From IMG/VR virus record IMGVR_UViG_3300032157_000010, positions 1 through 58,013 of that record: DNA of 58,013 bases; one strand, written 5' to 3'. The position numbers and the translations under genes are program-made. The notes beneath the pieces were generated by a model. It saw only the letters and a program-made list of their open reading frames with translations. It was not told the DNA's origin and did not search any database. The DNA is from a virus. Positions 1-6,025 of this stretch are shown here, piece by piece. Each line of letters begins with the position of its first letter. Position 1 is the first letter of the stretch.

Positions 1-91
1 CACGCCGGGCTTTCGCGGCACCAATGCCGACAACCAGAGCATCTACAGCGGCGGCCAGATCCACTCCGCCGGCAAGGCGCAGACCTATCGC
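1..91. repeat. Terminal overlap, copy 1
   Basis: The first 91 bases are repeated at 57923-58013 with one difference: G at 79 versus A at 58001. The difference is silent (Ala GCG/GCA) in the gene that spans the join. This looks like the overlap left when a circular or circularly permuted genome is assembled as a linear contig. A real short direct terminal repeat is less likely because the repeat lies inside a coding sequence. Confidence 0.9.
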
Positions 92-394
92 CCCTGGGCC
101 GATGAGTTCATCCCTTTCGCCAATGCCAATACCGGCGTGGTGACGGGGGCTGGGCTGCAGGGCACTTTCATTCCGACGATCTCGGCGGATGAACTGAAGG
201 CTCAAGCCGCCGCTAATGCCGCGCATCGCCGGACCGTCTATGACGACCTGGTCCAGGCTGGCGGCTGCAATGCCGACTTCCTGCCGGTCGAATATGCCGG
301 CCCTTGCGGCTATGGCGCGTTCGGCAAGCAGACCGAGGGCGGCAATGGCGGAGCGGCCGGCGACGGCGAAAGCTCCGGCGGCGCAGCCGAGTAA
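1..394 (+). CDS. Secreted small protein, 3' part (continues from 57849)
   Basis: The reading frame is open from base 2 to the TAA at 392-394 with no start of its own. It joins in frame to the segment beginning at 57849 when the window is closed into a circle, giving a 155-residue protein with a signal peptide at its N-terminus. The mature part is Gly/Ala rich, has two cysteines (in GGCNAD and GPCGYG) that could form a disulfide in the periplasm, and ends in a low-complexity Gly/Ser/Ala tail. I recognise no family. A strong terminator follows at 438-482. The role is unknown; secretion is inferred from the N-terminus. Confidence 0.8.
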   Translation, partial: TPGFRGTNADNQSIYSGGQIHSAGKAQTYRPWADEFIPFANANTGVVTGAGLQGTFIPTISADELKAQAAANAAHRRTVYDDLVQAGGCNADFLPVEYAGPCGYGAFGKQTEGGNGGAAGDGESSGGAAE

Positions 395-437
395 TGCCAA
401 GGCTTCACCTTTCCTGGGGACGGGTGAAGCTGAGAAG

Positions 438-482
438 AAGCGCCGGGGTTTAGATTGGGTCTGGCGGCCCCGGCGCTTTTAT
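438..482 (+). terminator. Rho-independent terminator
   Basis: A perfect 11-bp stem (438-448 with 468-478) is followed by a T-rich tail. It lies 44 bases after the stop of the secreted protein gene. Confidence 0.85.
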
Positions 483-493
483 TCCTTCATGTC

Positions 494-518
494 AACTATC
501 TCGAGATACGAGATAGTT
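494..518 (+). promoter_or_regulatory. 10-bp inverted repeat just before a ribosome binding site
   Basis: Perfect 10-bp arms (494-503 and 509-518) flank a 5-base spacer. The repeat ends six bases before the GGAGGAG ribosome binding site of the gene at 534, so it could be an operator or an RNA hairpin controlling translation. Confidence 0.6.
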
Positions 519-533
519 CATCTGGAGGAGTAC

Positions 534-782
534 ATGTCCACCTTCATATTGTACGTCGTCCTGTCCTATTCGACCGCTCAGGGCGATATGCCGGGCGGGG
601 CGGCGCTCACGACATTCAAGCAGGAATTCTTCACCATGCAGCAATGCAGGGATGCAGAGAAGGAAGCGCGACGGGCACTCGATCCTGCCTTCAAGCGCTT
701 CGTGACGTTCTGCCTTGCCCGGCCGGAGCCGGGGGAGGAAATCTTCAACCTGGAGCCGAGGGGCTCGAAAAAGGGAGGCTGA
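534..782 (+). CDS. Small exported or membrane protein
   Basis: The 82-residue frame starts at the ATG at 534 because GGAGGAG stands at 524-530; the longer open frame upstream has no such site and would run antisense through the inverted repeat. The N-terminus (STFILYVVLSYSTA) is hydrophobic, like a short signal or anchor, and the rest is soluble with two cysteines. The next gene starts four bases after the stop, so they are probably co-transcribed. No family recognised. Confidence 0.7.
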   Translation: MSTFILYVVLSYSTAQGDMPGGAALTTFKQEFFTMQQCRDAEKEARRALDPAFKRFVTFCLARPEPGEEIFNLEPRGSKKGG

Positions 783-786
783 CCCC

Positions 787-879
787 ATGGAAATCCTGAT
801 CGCGAAAATCCTGCTGCCGGTGTGCTTCGCCGTCGGCATCGCCTGGCGCAACCATCGCAGGAAGAAAGCCAATGGCTGA
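787..879 (+). CDS. 30-residue membrane microprotein
   Basis: The frame has one hydrophobic segment (ILIAKILLPVCFAVGIAW) and a basic C-terminus (RNHRRKK), typical of a single-pass inner membrane peptide. Its end overlaps the start of the gene at 872 by eight bases, suggesting translational coupling. No function can be assigned. Confidence 0.55.
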   Translation: MEILIAKILLPVCFAVGIAWRNHRRKKANG

Positions 880-1018
880 GGACGAGAAACACAAGGCCGC
901 CCGCGAGAAGGCCGAGACCATGCGCCGGGCCGGCGTGTCGCCCCGTGAAGCCGGCAAGCAGCTCGACAAGGAGCGGCGCAAGGAGATGATCAAGCCGGTT
1001 CCGCCAAAGAAAAAATGA
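872..1018 (+). CDS. Small charged hypothetical protein
   Basis: A 48-residue, highly charged and probably helical protein (many Lys, Arg and Glu; ends PPKKK). It overlaps the preceding microprotein and ends in an ATGA overlap with the HNH-like gene at 1015. Its place in a coupled chain supports it as a gene; no family is recognised. Confidence 0.65.
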   Translation: MAEDEKHKAAREKAETMRRAGVSPREAGKQLDKERRKEMIKPVPPKKK

Positions 1019-1635
1019 CGAAATCAAGAGACTTAACTGGCGTGCGGTTCGGCCATCTGACCGGGAAGAGCTTCTCGCACATAGACACCCACGGCAAGCA
1101 CTTTTGGAACTGGGTGTGCGATTGCGGGAAGGAACACTTAGCCAGCAAGGCCGCCGTTGCCAGGGGAAATACAAAATCCTGCGGGTGTCAGAGATGGACG
1201 GGGAACCACCGCACTCATGGCCTGACTGGAACCCCCGAAGAACTTATCTGGGCCAATATCCGGCGCAGATGTGAAGACCCCAGTAATCCCACATACCACC
1301 ATTATGGTGGCCGCGGGATCAAAAACCTCTACGCAAACGTCGGCGAACTCGTTGCTGATATCGGGCGCCGACCATCGAAGCACCATTCTGTCGACCGCAT
1401 CGACAACGACGGCCCTTACGGGGCGGGGAATTGCCGATGGGCGACGAAGGCAGAGCAAGCCTGCAATACGCGAGCCAATGTTTGGATTAAGGCTCACGGG
1501 AAAGTTCAAACGATTGCGCAGTGGAGCCGAGAGACCGGACTGCTCCCATCTGGCATCAGATATCGAATGAAAAGGGGGTTTACCCCTGAAGAAATTGTTG
1601 ATCCGGTCCACAGGAACAGGTGGAAACACAAATGA
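1015..1635 (+). CDS. HNH-like mobile endonuclease (HYGGRGI family)
   Basis: 206 residues. An N-terminal part with four cysteines in CxC and CGC pairs suggests a zinc-binding region. The middle carries HYGGRGI, and near residues 125-145 there is a nuclease-like motif (SVDRIDNDGPYGAGNCRWAT) resembling the core of HNH-type homing endonucleases. The C-terminus looks like a helix-turn-helix. It is a paralogue of the protein at 50278-50934. Both ends join neighbours by ATGA overlaps (1015-1018 and 1632-1635), so it sits in the operon without breaking coupling. Free-standing homing endonuclease is the likely role; many relatives are annotated only as hypothetical. Confidence 0.75.
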   Translation: MTKSRDLTGVRFGHLTGKSFSHIDTHGKHFWNWVCDCGKEHLASKAAVARGNTKSCGCQRWTGNHRTHGLTGTPEELIWANIRRRCEDPSNPTYHHYGGRGIKNLYANVGELVADIGRRPSKHHSVDRIDNDGPYGAGNCRWATKAEQACNTRANVWIKAHGKVQTIAQWSRETGLLPSGIRYRMKRGFTPEEIVDPVHRNRWKHK

Positions 1636-1868
1636 CTGAAGGCCAGAAACAGGACACCCTCTATCGGGAGATGGAAGGCGAGCTCCTGATCATAGAGACG
1701 ACATTTCGGGAGGCCGGGCTTTGCATCGGCAACATCATCTCGATGCTCGAAGCCAGGGTACATGAACTGCGCGATGAAGAGCAAAAGCACCTGGCCGAGA
1801 TGGAGGAAGACGCCCCGGCCGAAGACGACAATGCCGAGCACCGCCTCGGCGCCAAGCAGCTTATCTGA
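1632..1868 (+). CDS. Acidic helical hypothetical protein
   Basis: The 78-residue protein starts at the ATG at 1632, overlapping the HNH-like stop by ATGA; a start 12 bases upstream is possible. It is acidic and predicted helical (LRDEEQKHLAEMEEDAPAEDD). No motif or family recognised. A hairpin-rich gap without clear genes follows. Confidence 0.65.
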   Translation: MTEGQKQDTLYREMEGELLIIETTFREAGLCIGNIISMLEARVHELRDEEQKHLAEMEEDAPAEDDNAEHRLGAKQLI

Positions 1869-1930
1869 TTCTGTTGCCACAAAGCCATAGACGCCAATTC
1901 CCCCGGCGCTTATGGTTGGGCAGCAGTTAA

Positions 1931-1964
1931 CGGGCCGCCAGACTGAAAACCAACAGGCGGCCCG
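1931..1964. promoter_or_regulatory. 9-bp GC hairpin
   Basis: Perfect arms CGGGCCGCC (1931-1939) and GGCGGCCCG (1956-1964) enclose a 16-base loop. There is no T tract. It could be a structured terminator or a processing site after the gene ending at 1868. Confidence 0.5.
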
Positions 1965-2105
1965 AGGCCGGATCGCAGCACGCGCGGGGTAGGTCATCTA
2001 CCTGTGCTGCGGTCACAACTGGAAGCGCTGTCGTTTTGTCGTGCCGAAAGACAAGCAGGCTTATCACGCCCTGTTTCACGCGATAATCACCCAGCGACAG
2101 CCCGA

Positions 2106-2142
2106 AGGGCGGGAGACCCCATGCTCCCGCCCTCTTTCTTTT
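2106..2142 (+). terminator. Rho-independent terminator
   Basis: A 10-bp stem (2106-2115 with 2124-2133) has an 8-base loop and the tail CTTTCTTTT. It ends rightward transcription from the first operon. Confidence 0.8.
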
Positions 2143-2193
2143 GCGGTGCGAGCTTCAGCGATGGAGATCGTCCCCCAGGAGAACGGCGAGAAT

Positions 2194-2349
2194 ATGTCGC
2201 GCTCACAACCCTGGATCAAACACAGAAAAGCCGACCACCCAGCCCTGGTAAGCGTGTGGTCGGCTCTATCCGTCAATCAGTGCATTCGAGAGGGAGATCT
2301 CGATTGCCGCATTAGCCGAAGGAAATCAACCCATGCACTCACTTTGTAG
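2194..2349 (+). CDS. Possible small protein over a hairpin
   Basis: A 51-residue frame starts at 2194 after AGGAGAA and overlaps the next gene's start by 17 bases. A perfect 10-bp inverted repeat lies inside it (2229-2238 with 2256-2265), and the composition is not convincing. It may be a leader region of the next gene instead. Low confidence. Confidence 0.25.
   Translation: MSRSQPWIKHRKADHPALVSVWSALSVNQCIREGDLDCRISRRKSTHALTL
2229..2265. promoter_or_regulatory. 10-bp inverted repeat upstream of the membrane protein gene
   Basis: AGCCGACCAC (2229-2238) pairs perfectly with GTGGTCGGCT (2256-2265). It is the third hairpin in the 1869-2332 gap and lies about 70 bases before the gene at 2333. 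No T tract follows, so attenuation or RNA stability is more likely than simple termination. Confidence 0.5.
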
Positions 2350-3229
2350 CACCAGAGCGAGCCGTTTGGCAATGCTCTTTGTTGGACTGGCCTGCGGCGC
2401 AGTGTCCGCAATGTCGGCCTTTGAAAACGGGCTCACGCAAGGCACCACCGATCTAGCTAAGCTGGTGTTTGGTGTGGGCTTCGTGGCGATCGTTATCGCG
2501 ACCTGGTTCGCTCCCATCGTTGCCGAGGAAGCTTTACGGGAGAGGCAATATCTGCGCTGGAGCATCATTATGCTGCCCTGGTTGGGGGCGGTGATTTTCA
2601 CCGTCACCAATGCAATCGGCTATGCCAGCCTGCACAGGACCGACAGCGTCTCGGGAAGAGAGCAAGGCCTTCAGCAATATGAGCGGGCCGAAGCTTCGCT
2701 CATCCGGCTTGGCGGCGACATCGCCGTCATGAAGGCCTCCAAGCTGTTCGCAAGGAGCGCCGGCTGCGGGAATGACACCGCGCCGGAAAGCATTACGTTT
2801 TGTAATGCTTATCGCGCCAAAGCCGCCGAGATGCGCCAGGCGGAGCAGATCCTGGCCAAGCCGAAGCCCGGCTCGATCGATCCGCAGGCCGACAGCATCG
2901 CGCTCTGGTTCGGCACCGATGCCAAGGCCACGGCGCAGCGTTTGCCGGGGTCTTTCGCGATCACGCTCGAAATCGTGGCCATGATGGCGTTCTACGCGGC
3001 CATGGGCGGGCGAAAGGCCGATCCGGCTCCAATACCTGCCATGGAGCTTTCCGTCGATCCTGAGCCATCCTCGGGGCTTCTGGAGACGGTTCCGGAAAAG
3101 CCCGCGAAACTGACCCGTCAGAAAACACCCCTGGCGCTGCCGGCGCCGGGGATTTTGTTGCGTAAGGATGGACAAATCGACGGACGCTGCGCGATGGCGC
3201 GGCGCACCAGGAAGATCGCCGTCGCATAA
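2333..3229 (+). CDS. Multi-pass membrane protein with C-x3-TAPES-x3-C loop
   Basis: 298 residues. Hydrophobic segments lie near residues 13-30, 44-64, 75-98 and 207-225. Between the third and fourth is a loop with C145 and C157 framing TAPES (C-x3-TAPES-x3-C). The protein at 9010-10434 has the same topology and the same motif with identical cysteine spacing (C166, C178), so the two are paralogues. This copy ends in a Pro-rich basic tail and lacks the winged-helix domain of the other. The cysteines probably form a periplasmic disulfide. Function is unknown. A bidirectional terminator follows. Confidence 0.75.
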   Translation: MHSLCSTRASRLAMLFVGLACGAVSAMSAFENGLTQGTTDLAKLVFGVGFVAIVIATWFAPIVAEEALRERQYLRWSIIMLPWLGAVIFTVTNAIGYASLHRTDSVSGREQGLQQYERAEASLIRLGGDIAVMKASKLFARSAGCGNDTAPESITFCNAYRAKAAEMRQAEQILAKPKPGSIDPQADSIALWFGTDAKATAQRLPGSFAITLEIVAMMAFYAAMGGRKADPAPIPAMELSVDPEPSSGLLETVPEKPAKLTRQKTPLALPAPGILLRKDGQIDGRCAMARRTRKIAVA

Positions 3230-3258
3230 GAAAGAAACGTCAATGCCACCGCAAGTGT

Positions 3259-3297
3259 AAAAGGCCCCGGAGCTGTGCTCGACGGGGCCTTTTTTGT
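3259..3297. terminator. Bidirectional terminator between convergent genes
   Basis: Stem AAGGCCCC (3261-3268) and GGGGCCTT (3284-3291) is flanked by an A run on the left and a T run on the right, so it can stop transcription in both directions. It separates the gene ending at 3229 from the leftward gene ending at 3423. The rest of 3298-3422 holds no gene I can support. Confidence 0.85.
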
Positions 3298-3422
3298 GCG
3301 CGTTTGCGGCGGGGACCAGGACGATGTCTTCCGGCCTTTTCCGGCGGGGTGCGCATAAAGCGCCATCCTAGTAAAAATCACTATAACACAAGACACAAGA
3401 GTTTTGACGTTGCATTTTTGCA

Positions 3423-4232
3423 CTAGGGTTGATTTTCTTCATAATTCTCCGGCAGGCCGTTGCCCATCAGCAAGGTGCGGCGCTCCGCTTCGGCGCGGCG
3501 CTCATTGCGCACCCGCGATTGCTGGACTTCGAACTCGACAAGCAACTCATTCACACTTTCGGCCAGCCGCTTGATTGACCCGACAAAAACGCCCTGGGCG
3601 ACGCGCTTGTCGCCAGTTGCGCCATATTTCAGGGCCCACGATTCGGCCGAAATCGGCGCCGAACCATCGTTTGCAATCCATCTGCAGAGCAAATCGATAT
3701 CGCGCTGCTGTGGAAAGGCGAGCCTCTTCCAGACGAATTGCCTGGCCTGGATGTCGCGCCTCTGGCGTTCGGTGAGCGGGATTCTCTCGCCTGGCGCCGT
3801 GCGGCCGGTGGAGTTGCCATAGGAGCCGCCTGGGGCCCGTCCAGCCGCGGCGATCGTGCCGGCATAGAACCGGGCGAGCGCATTGGCCTCGCATTCGGTC
3901 AGCGCCTTGTCCAACTGACTCAGGCGCAGCTTGGGCGATTCCGCCGCCTCGCCCTGGGCTGCGCGCTGGGCATCCTGCAGCGCCGCTTGCCGCGTGACCG
4001 GCAGGCTCATCGGCGATTTCACCCGCGTGCGCCGGACTTCGGCCCCATTGTCGGCATAGTGCTTCTCGTTCTCGACCGGGCCATGGCGGCCGCGCTCGGG
4101 CGTCGCCACCATGCCGGAGGCCGCCGAAGGTCCCCGGCTGTTCAGCGAGACCACCACAGCGCGGTTCTTCGCCTCTTTCAGGTCGGAGATCTCCCGCAGC
4201 AATTCCCGCATTCGCTCGTCGTAATCGTTCAT
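3423..4232 (-). CDS. Hypothetical protein, last gene of the leftward early operon
   Basis: 269 residues, mostly hydrophilic. It begins with a charged helical segment, has a low-complexity middle, and a C-terminal half with a possible folded domain around TECEANALARFYAGTI and FVWKRLAFPQQRDIDLLCRW. The last 40 residues are a charged helix rich in Arg and Glu. I recognise no family. The gene lies downstream of the DUF433 genes and ends at the bidirectional terminator. Confidence 0.7.
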   Translation of the reverse strand: MNDYDERMRELLREISDLKEAKNRAVVVSLNSRGPSAASGMVATPERGRHGPVENEKHYADNGAEVRRTRVKSPMSLPVTRQAALQDAQRAAQGEAAESPKLRLSQLDKALTECEANALARFYAGTIAAAGRAPGGSYGNSTGRTAPGERIPLTERQRRDIQARQFVWKRLAFPQQRDIDLLCRWIANDGSAPISAESWALKYGATGDKRVAQGVFVGSIKRLAESVNELLVEFEVQQSRVRNERRAEAERRTLLMGNGLPENYEENQP

Positions 4233-4304
4233 GCCCCGCCCGCGCGCATAAAAAATCCCCCCGGATCTTATCGGAGGGATTGTCTGCTGATTTGGTTAAG
4301 CCGG

Positions 4305-4499
4305 TCAATCGGGGCGATCATTCTCCACTGCGGCCAATGCTCGCCGGAAACGCTCGATGGCGGCCTCCCTTTCATCGTGATGATCAGCCATGCGTCTATC
4401 CAGATCAGAACCCGTCTTCGCTGCCCACCACGGCTTGGGTTCATCTCTCTTGAAGAGATGCTTTGCCAGTTCGCGGCAGGCGTCGAGGAGTTCGGTCAT
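4305..4499 (-). CDS. Small hypothetical protein coupled to the DUF433 gene
   Basis: The 64-residue protein starts at the ATG at 4499, overlapping the DUF433 stop by ATGA. It is charged and helical (LDACRELAKHLFKRDEPKPWW; HHDEREAAIERFRRAL). In chromosomal pairs the partner of DUF433 is usually a DUF5615 PIN-like toxin; this protein is too short and lacks PIN acidic motifs, so it is not that partner. Confidence 0.7.
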   Translation of the reverse strand: MTELLDACRELAKHLFKRDEPKPWWAAKTGSDLDRRMADHHDEREAAIERFRRALAAVENDRPD

Positions 4500-4801
4500 T
4501 TTAGGCGCCTGCGCAGCTTGGCCGCCACGTATTCGAAGGCAGCCTTCAGGTGATCGGGCGTCAGGTCCGGGTATTCTCCCAAGATCTGGTCGATGGTATC
4601 GCCGGCCGCCAGTTGGGAAAAGATGATGTAGATGGGAATCCGCGTGCCGTCGAAGCACAGCTTGCCGCCCATGATGCCGGACTTGCTGGTGATGGTGATG
4701 GAACTTGGCGGCGCCGCATTCAGGATATCGACGTCACCAAGCATCTCCGCGCGTTCAGCATCCGCACGCGCGACGCGTTCTTCCCAGGTCATGTGTTTCA
4801 T
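4496..4801 (-). CDS. DUF433 family protein (antitoxin-like)
   Basis: 101 residues. The C-terminal two thirds match the DUF433 pattern: IMGGKLCFDGTRIPI, then a hydrophobic stretch, then AAGDTIDQILGEYPDLTPDHLKAAFEYVA. DUF433 proteins are usually small antitoxins or DNA-binding partners in toxin-antitoxin modules. This one has an N-terminal extension of about 35 residues with an acidic helix. Both ends join neighbours by 4-base overlaps. With no toxin next to it, it may neutralise a host toxin or act as a regulator; that is inference. Confidence 0.85.
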   Translation of the reverse strand: MKHMTWEERVARADAERAEMLGDVDILNAAPPSSITITSKSGIMGGKLCFDGTRIPIYIIFSQLAAGDTIDQILGEYPDLTPDHLKAAFEYVAAKLRRRLK

Positions 4802-5004
4802 GCTGTTTTCCTCAGCCCTTGCCGTTCCTGCGCCCTCACCGCCAACGCGGCCAAAATCAGACGCCGCAATTCAGACAATGAGGCATCTGTCCCGCCATTG
4901 GCAAAGAACGTTGGGATTTCCAAGCATCTAATCCGCAAGCCGCTTTGATCCCGCACAGTATACGGCTGGAAATCAAACGTCAAAGTGACCACAGCGTCCT
5001 GCAT
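4798..5004 (-). CDS. Small hypothetical protein
   Basis: 68 residues, overlapping the DUF433 start by four bases and starting three bases after the stop of the gene at 5008. The N-terminal half looks like beta strands (VVTLTFDFQPYTVRD) and the C-terminal half is helical. No family recognised. Confidence 0.65.
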   Translation of the reverse strand: MQDAVVTLTFDFQPYTVRDQSGLRIRCLEIPTFFANGGTDASLSELRRLILAALAVRAQERQGLRKTA

Positions 5005-5007
5005 GGA

Positions 5008-5829
5008 CTAAGCCTCCTCTCGCTGGCGGCGGCGCGCCTTGAAGGCGTCTCCGTCATCCATGGAAACTGAGTAGCCATGCGCGGCAAACCACATGCCGAG
5101 GCCGCGCCGGAGAATTTCGTGCATCGTTACGCGCTGGTCGAAAGCGGCCTGCCGCAATGCCTCATGGATCTCGCTCTTGACCAGAAAGACGATCTCTTTC
5201 ATGTCCTTGCGGTCCTTGCGCTTCAAGGTGACGCCAACCTCGCCCATGGCCACATCATGCGCCTCCTTCAGACGAGCAGTTATGACATCCTCTTCCTGTC
5301 TTGCCTCCTGCTCGACCCGATACCGCTCTTGAACCGCCCTAGCGTATTCCTGACTTTTCCTCCCGTTCTCGCGCTTGGCAGCCTCCACCTTGGCAACTGC
5401 GGCAGGGTCTCCGCGGAAGAGCATGGCTTGAATGCTCCCGTTGACCTCCGCAATAGCCGCCTCGAATCCTTCGGGCGGCAACTCTGCCAACTTGATCGCA
5501 TTGGTGATTTGCCAATCGCCCATCTGCGCGACAACGGGGTCGCCTCCAAGGCTTGATCGCACGGCCTTCGCTTTGGCTGCTTGAGTGTGGCAGCGCGAAA
5601 AATCAACGTCCAAGAAGAGTTCCCCAATCCTGCGCCAAGAACGCAGTTTGATCTCGTGGAACTTTCTGACAGTTTCGTCATCCTTGATCTGCTTGAAATA
5701 TGTAGCCATCGCCGCTGATCGGTCCGCGATGTCCTTGCATTCATCCACCGCATGGCACTGGGCGATGGCCGTGCGCATGTTGGCATAAAGGGCAGTGTAG
5801 TCTTTGCTATTGATTACTGTGGGTAACAT
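5008..5829 (-). CDS. DNA-binding protein with a C-terminal ribbon-helix-helix-like segment
   Basis: 273 residues. The first 70 residues (TAIAQCHAVDECKDIADR ... KLRSWRRIGELF) resemble the N-terminal helical region seen in some replication- or methyltransferase-associated phage proteins. A long charged helix follows at about 150-200. The C-terminal segment around EIVFLVKSEIHEALRQAAFD with VTMHEILRRGLGMWF has the beta-helix-helix pattern of ribbon-helix-helix proteins. The ATG at 5829 has GAGGGAGAA before it. It is first in its operon behind a promoter with a palindrome, so autoregulation is possible. Confidence 0.65.
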   Translation of the reverse strand: MLPTVINSKDYTALYANMRTAIAQCHAVDECKDIADRSAAMATYFKQIKDDETVRKFHEIKLRSWRRIGELFLDVDFSRCHTQAAKAKAVRSSLGGDPVVAQMGDWQITNAIKLAELPPEGFEAAIAEVNGSIQAMLFRGDPAAVAKVEAAKRENGRKSQEYARAVQERYRVEQEARQEEDVITARLKEAHDVAMGEVGVTLKRKDRKDMKEIVFLVKSEIHEALRQAAFDQRVTMHEILRRGLGMWFAAHGYSVSMDDGDAFKARRRQREEA

Positions 5830-5848
5830 CTGATTTCTCCCTCTCAGA

Positions 5849-5858
5849 ACAGGCCTGT
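5849..5858. promoter_or_regulatory. Palindrome ACAGGCCTGT at the early leftward promoter
   Basis: A perfect 10-bp palindrome sits directly downstream of the -10 element of the promoter at 5859-5887, where a repressor would block initiation. The ribbon-helix-helix protein encoded immediately downstream is a candidate ligand. Confidence 0.45.
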
Positions 5859-5887
5859 ATTCTACCTGATTTGAGAGAAAATGAGAA
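5859..5887 (-). promoter_or_regulatory. Sigma70-like promoter for the 5829 operon
   Basis: On the minus strand TTCTCA (5882-5887) and TAGAAT (5859-5864, five of six to consensus) are separated by 17 bases. The site lies about 30 bases before the start at 5829 and directly after the terminator of the helicase operon. Confidence 0.5.
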
Positions 5888-5907
5888 GGGCGGGGATCTC
5901 CCGCCCT
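5883..5907 (-). terminator. Rho-independent terminator of the replication operon
   Basis: Read leftward, AGGGCGGG (5900-5907) pairs with CCCGCCCT (5887-5894) and is followed by a T-rich tail. It comes just after the small gene that follows the helicase. Confidence 0.75.
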
Positions 5908-5911
5908 CTGG

Positions 5912-6025
5912 CTATTTCTTGTCCTGTTCCTTCTTGGCCTTTTCGATGGCTTCGAAGATTTTCTTCAAGGCCGAATTGGCAGCGTCGGCGATGGTTGTCC
6001 AGTTGTCGAAGCTCTTTACCTGCAT
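5912..6025 (-). CDS. 37-residue helical protein after the helicase
   Basis: The frame starts at the ATG at 6025 behind AGAGGG and overlaps the helicase stop by ten bases. The product is a short amphipathic helix (WTTIADAANSALKKIFEAIEKA) ending in a lysine-rich tail. The coupling and the terminator after it support a real gene. It could be a helicase partner; unproven. Confidence 0.6.
   Translation of the reverse strand: MQVKSFDNWTTIADAANSALKKIFEAIEKAKKEQDKK

Noticed and set aside
1-91. True direct terminal repeat of T7 type
   Set aside because: It lies within one gene and differs by one base; assembly overlap is simpler. End mapping would decide.
216-782. Long plus-strand ORF of 188 residues
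   Set aside because: The first part is out of frame with the secreted protein and crosses a terminator and an inverted repeat; only the part from 534 has a ribosome binding site.
3118-3366. Leftward ORF across the terminator at 3259-3297
   Set aside because: It would translate the bidirectional terminator and run antisense to the end of the membrane protein gene; no ribosome binding site.
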